This document shows, piece after piece, positions 15,151-22,276 of a stretch of DNA of 22,413 nucleotides. Position 1 is the first letter of the stretch, and each line of letters begins with the position of its first letter. The DNA is taken from positions 1 to 22,413 of the forward strand of contig JANRLY010000005.1 of assembly GCA_033762075.1 (NCBI GenBank), in the 5' to 3' direction. The stretch comes from VFKI01 sp033762075. Lineage in GTDB: Bacteria > Pseudomonadota > Gammaproteobacteria > DSM-16500. The notes beneath the pieces are model-generated. The model was not told where the DNA came from. It ran no database searches and saw only the letters and a list, made by a program, of their open reading frames with translations. A program made the position numbers and the translations under genes.

Positions 15151-16676
15151 TTATTGCGACGATTCCTATTCTTGATTTTTTATCCACTAAAAATTTAATT
15201 GAGCGTGTACGTTCAGAGGTCGACGGATTTGAATTTCGTTTGGATTATTTAAAAGAATTTAATTTGACTTTGATAAAAGATTTAATGCACTTTGCTAAGC
15301 GACCCATTATTTTTACATTGCGCAAAAAAACAGAGACTGCAGTAGCGTCAGCACGAGGCTACGAAGTGTTTAGCCGTGGCGATCCAGTGTTTAAAAGTAT
15401 GGATACGCCAGATCCCGCATCAACTGCGGGACTTCGCGGGCTCGCAATGACGAGGTGTCACGAAGAATTACGATTAAACATAATTGAACAACTATGCGCA
15501 CTCAAGCCCGATTATTTTGATATTGAGCATGATGTTTCGATTGAATTTGTCCAAAATTGTCAAAGGAAATTTTCTACGATTCGTTGGATACGTTCGTATC
15601 ATAATTATCTTGAAACGCCAAAAAATCTTAAGGGTATTTTGGAATCCATGCAACATGCTTGTTTTTCATATTACAAAATGGCAATGCAAGCTCGGTCGAC
15701 TGTAGATGCATTACGGATTTTACAATTTGGGCAAAAAAATGCACTCACTGCGATTGCTATGGGAGAGTTTGGGCAGTGTACGCGCATATTAAGCCGTGTC
15801 ATAGAGAATGATTTTCATTTTGTTTCAGTTAACGAGCGTATAGCGACAGCGGCAGGACAGTTATCAGTAGAGGAATTGAAAAACTGTTATCACTTTCATC
15901 AGCACAATGAAAACACGCGCATTTATGCTTTGCTGGGTGATCCCGTGGAGAATAGTCTTGGCCATGTGATTCACAATCAATACATTCGAGAGAATCATCT
16001 CAATGCCGTCTACATTAAATTAAAAATCCGCGCGCATGAATTAGCGGAAGCTTTTTTGATGATGCAAACATTACCGTTTTCAGGTTTCAGCGTGACCATG
16101 CCTTTAAAAGAAGTTATTGTGCCGCTGTTAGATGAAATGGATGAAGAAGCAAAAAACATGGGCGCAGTGAATACAGTGCTGAAAATGAAAAACGGCTTTA
16201 AAGGATTTAATACAGATGGTGAAGGTGCCATGTGTGCCATCAAAAAATATTTGCCGCAATTGCCGCGTAAAATGATGGTCTTAGGATCGGGAGGTGCTGC
16301 ACGCGCGATTATTCATGCGGCTAAAAAAGAAGGTATGGAAATTGTTATTTTCAATCGCACACTTGAGCGCGCAAATCAATTAGCTGAGCACGTGAAAGGT
16401 CGAGCGTATTCTCTCGATGAATTACAGCAATTCAATAAAATATCAGATGCTATTCTTGTGAATACATTGCCGAACGGTGTCATTCATTTTGAGCCACAAA
16501 ATTTTTCCAATGAAATACCCGTGATGGATTGTGTTTATTTGCCAAAGGAAACATACTTCCTTGCTGCAGCCCGCAAGGCGGGCTGCGTTTGCATTCCAGG
16601 GGAAGAAATGTTTCTCGAGCAAGCAAAACTTCAGCAAAGAAAATGGTTTAGTGTGTTAAATGATTCTATTGGCTAG
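15147..16676 (+). CDS. aroDE: fused 3-dehydroquinate dehydratase (type I) / shikimate dehydrogenase
   Basis: Shikimate pathway steps 3 and 4 in one 509-residue chain, as in chlamydiae and plants. The AroD half (1-~245) has Glu29/Arg31 in FEFRLDYL, FTLRKK, DIEHDV, His152 in RSYHNY, Schiff-base Lys177 in YYKMAMQA, and MGEFGQCTRILS...AAGQLS. The AroE half (~257-509) has YALLGDPVENSLGHVIHN, VTMPLKE with Lys321, GAVNTV, FNTDGEGA with Asp357, nucleotide loop GSGGAARAI (~380-388) and FNRT. Catalytic residues of both halves remain. Two oddities: residues ~67-102 are coded by an inserted repeat in the loop after FTLRKK, and the usual S-x-S shikimate-binding pair reads S270-L-G272. Overlaps the MFS gene by 4 nt and the convergent gene at 16666 by 11 nt. 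Confidence 0.92.
   Translation: MIIATIPILDFLSTKNLIERVRSEVDGFEFRLDYLKEFNLTLIKDLMHFAKRPIIFTLRKKTETAVASARGYEVFSRGDPVFKSMDTPDPASTAGLRGLAMTRCHEELRLNIIEQLCALKPDYFDIEHDVSIEFVQNCQRKFSTIRWIRSYHNYLETPKNLKGILESMQHACFSYYKMAMQARSTVDALRILQFGQKNALTAIAMGEFGQCTRILSRVIENDFHFVSVNERIATAAGQLSVEELKNCYHFHQHNENTRIYALLGDPVENSLGHVIHNQYIRENHLNAVYIKLKIRAHELAEAFLMMQTLPFSGFSVTMPLKEVIVPLLDEMDEEAKNMGAVNTVLKMKNGFKGFNTDGEGAMCAIKKYLPQLPRKMMVLGSGGAARAIIHAAKKEGMEIVIFNRTLERANQLAEHVKGRAYSLDELQQFNKISDAILVNTLPNGVIHFEPQNFSNEIPVMDCVYLPKETYFLAAARKAGCVCIPGEEMFLEQAKLQQRKWFSVLNDSIG
15346..15452 (+). repeat. 107-bp palindromic repeat inserted in frame in aroD
   Basis: Right end CTCGCAATGACG (15441-15452) is the reverse complement of CGTCATTGCGAG; the left end CGTCAGCACGAG (15346-15357) matches that in 9 of 12 positions. 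Between them GGCTACGAAGTG...AGCCGTGGCGATCC and GATCCCGC...GCGGGACTTCGCGGG follow the plan of dispersed palindromic repeats. It codes for residues ~67-102 of AroDE, a stretch with no counterpart I recognise in AroD, and the frame is kept. Confidence 0.78.
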
Positions 16677-17106
16677 AACCAAAATAATTAACACTTCTGA
16701 GTTCGGCTTCCTGTTCTTGCGAAGTTTCATTGCTAAGATATTGATTTAAAATTTCCTCACTTAGATCAGAGATTACCTTTGTAATGTAAATATTTTCTTG
16801 GTTAGCAATGCTCCCGACTGTTGTCTGGAGAGAGATATTATCTTGCTCATCATCTATGCTGCTGACTATTGTTTGAGCTGAGGTATTCTCTTGTTCGTCA
16901 ATGCGGTTGACGGGTGGGTTAGCGCATTTGACACTGTAAAAACTCTGGCGCACTTTGCTGACTGGAAATAGTTGAGCCTCTGGATGATTTGGTTCGCAGC
17001 GTGCTATAAACCCGTTATCTTGTTGAATACCGAAAACGGGGCCACCTTTTTCGTTAGATGGGCTCGCATAGGTATATTCTCCATATACTTTTCTGTTAAA
17101 TGACAT
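16666..17106 (-). CDS. unknown protein with three 16-residue repeats, candidate effector
   Basis: 146 residues, hydrophilic, no membrane segment or signal peptide. The middle has a 16-residue period: 70-85 (EQENTSAQTIVSSID), 86-101 (EQDNISLQTTVGSIA) and 102-116 (NQENIYITKVISDLS), followed by a helix-like acidic C-terminus (SEEILNQYLSNETSQEQEAE). I do not recognise a family. The start ATG (17104-17106) has GAGGA about 8 nt upstream. It lies 48 bp after the larger unknown gene on the same strand and has its own promoter with a PmrA-like box, so it may be transcribed both alone and with it. Its end overlaps the convergent aroDE stop by 11 nt. Confidence 0.65.
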   Translation of the reverse strand: MSFNRKVYGEYTYASPSNEKGGPVFGIQQDNGFIARCEPNHPEAQLFPVSKVRQSFYSVKCANPPVNRIDEQENTSAQTIVSSIDDEQDNISLQTTVGSIANQENIYITKVISDLSEEILNQYLSNETSQEQEAELRSVNYFGSSQ

Positions 17107-17136
17107 GAATAGTTCCTCGTTAAGTTTAAGAAATAT

Positions 17137-17170
17137 ATTATAAAACCAAATGGCTTAAGAAATAGTTAAT
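17137..17170 (-). promoter_or_regulatory. PmrA-like box and -10 element of the 146-residue gene
   Basis: Minus strand: ATTAAC-TATTT-CTTAAG (17154-17170), two TTAA cores 11 bp apart, then 11 nt, then a perfect TATAAT (17137-17142). There is no good -35 hexamer; the box covers that place, as in activator-dependent promoters. It overlaps the end of the upstream coding region, whose codons constrain the first half-site. Confidence 0.5.
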
Positions 17171-19356
17171 CCCTTTATCTCTAATGCAAAAATATTTGCG
17201 GTTTTCATGTAATCTTCTAATGTTTCTTTATCATCAATTGAGTTTTTTAATTGAATATAAAGCGATTTAACCGTTTCGTAATGATTGTTTGCACTGTCTG
17301 AGTGTCCGAGAGCACTTTCAACTCTAATTAATTCGGCTTCTTGTCCTAGGATGCAAAGCTTTAATGTGTTCTGTCTGTTTATATTAAATAGGGCAGGAGA
17401 AGCATTACATTCTTGTAATAAATCCGCATAAATTTGAATGATCAGATTTCTCAATGGTAATTCTTGTGACGGTGTTATTTTTAAGTTGTCCTGAAGGCTC
17501 ATTTTATCCAGAAACTCGACGAGATCATCAGTCATATCTTCTGTCCATTTTTTTAGTTCAATGAGTGTGTCTTTATTGTCAGGATTTTGTTTTTTCAGCA
17601 GCGGCACTATTAAATAAAAAGTCTCACATAATTTTTCCAGCGTTTCTTGTGTATATTTCGAAATATCATCAGATTGTATGAGGTCAAGAAAATAATTATG
17701 AATGCTGACAGACAAAACATCATAAATGATTTTATTAATGCTTTCTTTATCGTCTTTTCTTTCATCATGAATAGCTAGGTGGCATCTATTTAAAACTTCA
17801 ATAAATTTCATTCCGTAATTTTCTGAGTTGAATTTTTCTAACCATTGGACTGCGTTTTCTTTGGTTCTCACGTAATCTGCGATCATGAGAGCTAGATGAT
17901 TAAACATTGTGGTTTGGTCAACTCGAGGGGAGTTTAAGTTTTCTTTGTTTGACCCAATGAGGTAAGCCATGCTATTTGCACCGAAATTTAAAATAATTCT
18001 CAGAAGTTTGAAACATGTTGAAATTTCTTTTCCTTCTTTAAGTTCGAAATTTTGCGATAATTCCATCATTTTTTGCATAAAATCTGGATTCATCAATTCA
18101 TTGATTTCTGAGATGACTTCTGCATGTGCTTCTTGGTTAAAAAGCGTTTTGATTTCATCGGTAAGGTCACTTAATTTTTTTAAGACGATAGTTGAGTCAG
18201 GGATATCAACATCCATATCAATGTCTGAGCCACTAGATTTTCGAATCTCTGACGCTGTTTCGTAAGAAACAGCATGTTTAGAAAATTTTTCAGATGTTAA
18301 ACTGGGGTATCGCCTAGAGTTAGAGGGTATAAATATTTCAATTGTATTTTCAATTTGTTTTTCATAATGGCGCAACATGAAATCCAATAGTCTTTTTTCG
18401 AGTTCTTGTCGCTCGGTTAAGTTGTCTTGGCAAGACTTGAATTCATTAACGAAGAAATTAAATTTATCTTTAGAAAGACCATATTTATCTTGATAACTTT
18501 CCTTCCAGTTTTTTGAAAAATCGGGCATGATTAATGGTATTTGAAATAGTATGGCATCTTTTTTAATACCGCCTACAATAATCACTTCGTCGCCATGTGC
18601 CTTGAAAAAATCTGGGCTAACTTTTTGTTGACTCCATAATTTTCTGACGTGAAAGATTTTTGATTCATCCCAATCTTTGCATGTTATAGCAGTTGCAATC
18701 ACAAAACCTAAGCAACGATGATGCGGTTTGCTATGCGCATCGTAATGAACGTACTGTTTGTTTAAGAGGCTTGTTGAGCTACTTGCTAAGATTCCCATGC
18801 CATATCGACAGGCACTTCCGGCTGATAAGGTAAAACTCATTAATTCACTATGCGGTGTGCGAACATCATTCGCCGCATATTTTTCTAGTTGTTTTTCTTT
18901 ATAATCATCTAGATCTTTAATATATAAATCCAATGTTGCTAATTGATCGTGTTCTGATAATTTATCAAAGTCTTTTTGGATTTCTTGAATCGGATCTTCA
19001 ATTTTTTCTTCATTCATTAATACAAAATGTGCAGCACCACTCATTAAATCGATTGCAGGCCTATTTTCTGATTTTAAAGCGTGTTTTTTTTCTGAAGAAA
19101 AATCACTACGCAATAAGGTGATGCCGCGAAAAAGAATGACACGTCTTCGTGCGGTGACGGATAGACTGCCTGATCTTTGTATGGGTGGTAAATCTTCTGT
19201 GTCGGAGCCTTCACTATAGTAATCATCATCTTTGGGGTGATAGTGATAGACTTTAGCTTCTCTCATAATTTCACGATTGCTGTGAGATTGATAAGGTCTC
19301 TTAGAAATATTTTGTTCAGCGGTTTCCAGCGCCCGTCTTGCACTTGACATGGTCAT
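17155..19356 (-). CDS. large unknown protein, candidate secreted effector
   Basis: 733 residues, hydrophilic, no signal peptide or membrane helix. N-terminal ~60 residues are polar and acidic (HPKDDDYYSEGSDTED). Between ~73 and 280 there is a globular region with VILFRGITLL (Arg77), MSFTLSAGSACRYGMGIL (173-190) and GDEVIIVGGIKKDAILFQI (255-273), laid out in the R, S-T-S, E order of ADP-ribosyltransferases; the first Glu of the usual E-x-E would be Gly255. I hold this loosely. From ~370 to the end it reads as helices (KKLSDLTDEIKTLF, LEKLCETFYLIVPLLKK). The last 30 residues contain DDKETLEDY, an acidic patch like those of Dot/Icm substrates. Start ATG 19354-19356 has no clear ribosome site; ATG 19348-19350 is two codons inside. 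A PmrA-like box lies upstream. Confidence 0.75.
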   Translation of the reverse strand: MTMSSARRALETAEQNISKRPYQSHSNREIMREAKVYHYHPKDDDYYSEGSDTEDLPPIQRSGSLSVTARRRVILFRGITLLRSDFSSEKKHALKSENRPAIDLMSGAAHFVLMNEEKIEDPIQEIQKDFDKLSEHDQLATLDLYIKDLDDYKEKQLEKYAANDVRTPHSELMSFTLSAGSACRYGMGILASSSTSLLNKQYVHYDAHSKPHHRCLGFVIATAITCKDWDESKIFHVRKLWSQQKVSPDFFKAHGDEVIIVGGIKKDAILFQIPLIMPDFSKNWKESYQDKYGLSKDKFNFFVNEFKSCQDNLTERQELEKRLLDFMLRHYEKQIENTIEIFIPSNSRRYPSLTSEKFSKHAVSYETASEIRKSSGSDIDMDVDIPDSTIVLKKLSDLTDEIKTLFNQEAHAEVISEINELMNPDFMQKMMELSQNFELKEGKEISTCFKLLRIILNFGANSMAYLIGSNKENLNSPRVDQTTMFNHLALMIADYVRTKENAVQWLEKFNSENYGMKFIEVLNRCHLAIHDERKDDKESINKIIYDVLSVSIHNYFLDLIQSDDISKYTQETLEKLCETFYLIVPLLKKQNPDNKDTLIELKKWTEDMTDDLVEFLDKMSLQDNLKITPSQELPLRNLIIQIYADLLQECNASPALFNINRQNTLKLCILGQEAELIRVESALGHSDSANNHYETVKSLYIQLKNSIDDKETLEDYMKTANIFALEIKGLTIS

Positions 19357-19380
19357 ACCATTAACTAGATAAGTCGGTAT

Positions 19381-19413
19381 ATTCTATACAACAAATCTTA
19401 AGGTTAAATTAAG
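19381..19413 (-). promoter_or_regulatory. PmrA box and -10 element of the large unknown gene
   Basis: Minus strand: CTTAAT-TTAAC-CTTAAG (19397-19413) fits the PmrA site described in enterobacteria (YTTAAK-type half-sites separated by 5 nt) and the TTAA direct repeat of Legionella/Coxiella PmrA promoters. Ten nt on is TAGAAT (19381-19386), a plausible -10, placing the start of transcription about 18 nt before the ATG at 19356. There is no matching -35, as expected of an activated promoter. Confidence 0.6.
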
Positions 19414-19473
19414 ATAATTATACCATAACTATATGATTATACATAAAAAACATAGAATTTATGCACTGAGAAG

Positions 19474-20199
19474 TTATTTCTCATGAGGATTTCCCAGAGC
19501 TGTCAAAATTCCTCGTAAAATATTAATTTCCATGCTGTCGAGTTCAGTTCGATTGAATAATCGACGCAAGCGGGTCATGAGTTGACGTGGGGCTTCGGGT
19601 TTGAGGAAGCGGGCGACGGTAAGCACTTCGCTCAAATGTTGATAAAAGCCTTCTAATTCTTTTGATGTCGCAGGCGGATAATCCCATTCGATTTTAGGTG
19701 TTGTCGTTTGTGCCAGTTCAGCAATACGATATTCATATGCAATGATTTGAACGGCAGCCGCTAAATTGAGAGAGCTATAATTCGGATGGCTGGGAATTTG
19801 AATGTGAAAGTGACAGCGTTGTAATTCTTCATTGGTTAAACCGGATTGTTCACGGCCAAATAAAATCGCAATTTTGTGTGCAGCATATTTTTCAGAAGTT
19901 ATTTTTTCAGCGAACTCACGAGGCGAAACAACTGGCCAAGGAATTGTACGCGAGCGTGCGCTGGTGCCGGCAATCAGTGTGCAATCTTCTATTGCTTCAT
20001 CCAGCGTAGAGGCTACAATCGCTTTTTCTAAAATATCATTTGCGCCTGATGCCATTTCGACTGCTTTAGGGTCAGGAAAGGCAATCGGATCGACTAAGGT
20101 CAATTGCGACAACCCCATGGTCTTCATCGCGCGTGCGGCCGCGCCAATATTGCCAGGATGAGAGGTATTGATTAAGATGACGCGCACATCGAGTGACAC
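19474..20199 (-). CDS. trmJ: tRNA (cytidine/uridine-2'-O-)-methyltransferase TrmJ
   Basis: SPOUT-class methyltransferase that 2'-O-methylates residue 32 of the tRNA anticodon loop with SAM. About 241 residues (E. coli 246). Motifs: VRVILINTSHPGNIGAAARA followed by MKTMGLSQLTLVDP; LIAGTSARSR; the knot KIAILFGREQSGLTNEEL and IPSHPNYSSLNLAAAVQI; then a C-terminal helical part with FLKPEAPRQLMTRLRRLFNR. The frame is open from 20265, but the GTG at 20197-20199 is the likely start: GGAG (20209-20212) lies 9 nt before it and the remaining N-terminus then matches E. coli TrmJ in length. ATG 20221 has no ribosome site. Divergent from the gene at 20264. Confidence 0.93.
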   Translation of the reverse strand: MSLDVRVILINTSHPGNIGAAARAMKTMGLSQLTLVDPIAFPDPKAVEMASGANDILEKAIVASTLDEAIEDCTLIAGTSARSRTIPWPVVSPREFAEKITSEKYAAHKIAILFGREQSGLTNEELQRCHFHIQIPSHPNYSSLNLAAAVQIIAYEYRIAELAQTTTPKIEWDYPPATSKELEGFYQHLSEVLTVARFLKPEAPRQLMTRLRRLFNRTELDSMEINILRGILTALGNPHEK

Positions 20200-20263
20200 A
20201 GCACATTTCTCCAAAAAGGGCATATCATAAACTGAAAAGAACAAAACGATAAGCGAGGATGGC

Positions 20264-22015
20264 ATGAATTTTGAAGATAATGAACTTAGTGAAGAAGAGG
20301 CAGTAGATTGGTCATCAGATGACCAAGAGGATGATCAAGGGAATGAAACAATAGATCCTTTAGAAGAGATTTTATTAGATTATGCGGGTGTCTCTCGTGA
20401 AGAATATCAAGCATGTCTAAATAATTCTGCGATTATGCAATGTTTGCAACTCGTTTTTTTGTCTTGGAATGATATTCAAAATCCTTATCGCGATTCACGG
20501 AATCGTTTGCTCTTTGAATGTATTTGTCAACATTCGCAACAAATATTTTTCATATTAATGGTATTTCGACAATATCATGTTTTATCTCTCGAAATATGCG
20601 ATAACTTATGCAAAAAAATAAATTATTTAGAAAATATTTATGATTTAATAATTGATTTACATCAAACAAATTTCTTCCTGATCGATGTTAAAGAAAAATT
20701 ACCTGATTTAATTACGCATGCTGAACATATCAGTCTCACTGCGGTAACATTATTGAACAAAGATAATTTGGGGAAATTCATAAATCCCTTGATAGTGTCT
20801 CATTTGAACCAAATAGATTCACTTCAGAAAGCTTTTTTTCAGCTTCAGCAATGTCAGATTTTAAATGAAACTAATGCAGCTTTTCTTTTAGATCACCCTG
20901 AAAATGCGGAAGACTTAGCATCGTTATTGATTTTCATTTCTCAGCATTTCCCAGAGTTATATAAAAGTGAAAAATTTTATCAGTGGGATGATGTTAATGC
21001 ACGGGCTGCAAAAAATATTGATCATATTCAAAGAGGAATTGATTTTTTAAAACGTAATGGGTGCGCATATCCTAACTGTTGTTTAGCGCTTTATCATGAT
21101 TCCAAAAATGCAGTTGTGTTAAGCGAGCAACTCGTGGCTTTATTGTATGATAAAAATCTTTCAAGCGATGTGCGTCAATCGCTTTTGTCTTATTTTCCTC
21201 TTTATGCAAATGAATTTTGCGCATGCTATCGATTGCTCAAAGAAGAAAATCTTGTTTCTGATCAGTTGATAACTATTTTTTTAGAATATGCTGGGCGAGA
21301 ATTGATTCCGACTGCAGAAAATTTTTCTCATCGATGTCGTGCGATGATTGGGATGTTGCAGGATCCTGTTTTATCTAATCAACGCGAAACCTTGTTTCAG
21401 TTGTCATCGTCATTGATGCAACATTTTTGCCATGAATTTTATACGCCGATTAAAAATATAGGACAGGTATTTGAGATATTTTTAGAAAAAGGATTAGCGC
21501 TTTATGCCAAGGATGCATCTGTAAAGGGCGCTCTTTTGTTGGACAAAATTTTCGTATTGGCAAACAGTAATCTAACAGAGTTTCAACATATTTCTACATT
21601 ATTACGCTACGCAGATAATCCCGAGGGTATTGCTGATTTAATTTTTATTTTTAATCGAAGCCCTCATCTTGAATTGACAGACCGTATTTGTGAAGCGCGA
21701 GTGCGCATGAATAGCGAAGAAAAAGGTAAGCACGCTTACACTTTATTTAATTCTCTGAAGGGGAATTCTTGGTTCACGCAAGTGCATGCAACATATTTAT
21801 ATGAGCACTTTGAAGAGATTTCAGAGCTCTCTATGGAATCGCTAACGCAAGATTTTTTCGAGATACGCTTAAAACAAGAAGTATATTTTGCTCGACGCGC
21901 TTATTTTGAGTATGGCTATGCGCAAAATAATTTCTTTCGTCGATCTGATTTCGAATGTCATTTAGGAGAGATGATGGCTTCTTTTGTTAATCACTCTCTC
22001 AAGTCACGTATTTAA
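20264..22015 (+). CDS. unknown predicted all-helical protein
   Basis: 583 residues. The first ~35 are very acidic (FEDNELSEEEAVDWSSDDQ and onward). The rest is rich in Leu, Phe and Gln with short amphipathic helices, e.g. LLFECICQHSQQIFFILMVF, SLQKAFFQLQQCQIL, AEDLASLLIFISQHFPELY and GIADLIFIFNRSPHLEL, suggesting an alpha-solenoid-like scaffold. There is no signal peptide or clear membrane segment and no catalytic motif I recognise. Start ATG 20264 with GAGGA a few bases upstream. It is divergent from trmJ and I see no PmrA-like box before it. Its TAA and the stop of the convergent small gene share the TTAA at 22012-22015. It resembles in style the helical proteins of unknown function common in Legionellales; a host-directed role is only a guess. 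Confidence 0.72.
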   Translation: MNFEDNELSEEEAVDWSSDDQEDDQGNETIDPLEEILLDYAGVSREEYQACLNNSAIMQCLQLVFLSWNDIQNPYRDSRNRLLFECICQHSQQIFFILMVFRQYHVLSLEICDNLCKKINYLENIYDLIIDLHQTNFFLIDVKEKLPDLITHAEHISLTAVTLLNKDNLGKFINPLIVSHLNQIDSLQKAFFQLQQCQILNETNAAFLLDHPENAEDLASLLIFISQHFPELYKSEKFYQWDDVNARAAKNIDHIQRGIDFLKRNGCAYPNCCLALYHDSKNAVVLSEQLVALLYDKNLSSDVRQSLLSYFPLYANEFCACYRLLKEENLVSDQLITIFLEYAGRELIPTAENFSHRCRAMIGMLQDPVLSNQRETLFQLSSSLMQHFCHEFYTPIKNIGQVFEIFLEKGLALYAKDASVKGALLLDKIFVLANSNLTEFQHISTLLRYADNPEGIADLIFIFNRSPHLELTDRICEARVRMNSEEKGKHAYTLFNSLKGNSWFTQVHATYLYEHFEEISELSMESLTQDFFEIRLKQEVYFARRAYFEYGYAQNNFFRRSDFECHLGEMMASFVNHSLKSRI

Positions 22016-22260
22016 GAACGATTTTTATGACGTTTTCGAATACTTTTTTTGCTAGATGTTTCCGCATCTATTTGTTCCGCTGGAGGTTGCACTTCTTCTT
22101 CTGCGGTACGAGTGCAATACTTAAAAACACCATAGAGACATAAGCAAGTAGCGGCAGCACTTAAAAGAAATTGACTTACTTTGATGTCTTGTTGTTTGGG
22201 TTCGGTTTCTAAATAGAATACATTGTCATTGGCAGTTATTTCAGGAGCTGAGAGTGTCAT
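22012..22260 (-). CDS. small single-pass membrane protein cut off from its upstream region by an IS
   Basis: 82 residues from ATG 22258-22260. Order: polar N-terminus (TLSAPEITANDNVFYLETEP), one membrane helix (FLLSAAATCLCLYGVFKY, ~35-52), an acidic stretch, then a basic tail (KKSIRKRHKNRS). No family recognised. The open frame continues to 22335, but those 25 codons come mostly from the IS3-type element whose left end I place at 22277, so they are not original. Only 16 bp of native sequence remain before the start, with no good ribosome site, so expression may be lost or driven from the IS. Confidence 0.55.
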   Translation of the reverse strand: MTLSAPEITANDNVFYLETEPKQQDIKVSQFLLSAAATCLCLYGVFKYCTRTAEEEVQPPAEQIDAETSSKKSIRKRHKNRS

Positions 22261-22276
22261 ATCTTCATGAATATAG

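Noticed and set aside
16566..16586. Hairpin GCAGCCCGC/GCGGGCTGC inside aroDE as an inserted repeat
   Set aside because: The coded AARKAGC fits the normal AroE C-terminal region without added length, so insertion is not supported.
20200..20265. Longer TrmJ start (MPSSLIVLFFSVYDMPF...), possible signal peptide
   Set aside because: It would overlap the divergent gene's start, has no ribosome site, and goes beyond the usual TrmJ N-terminus.
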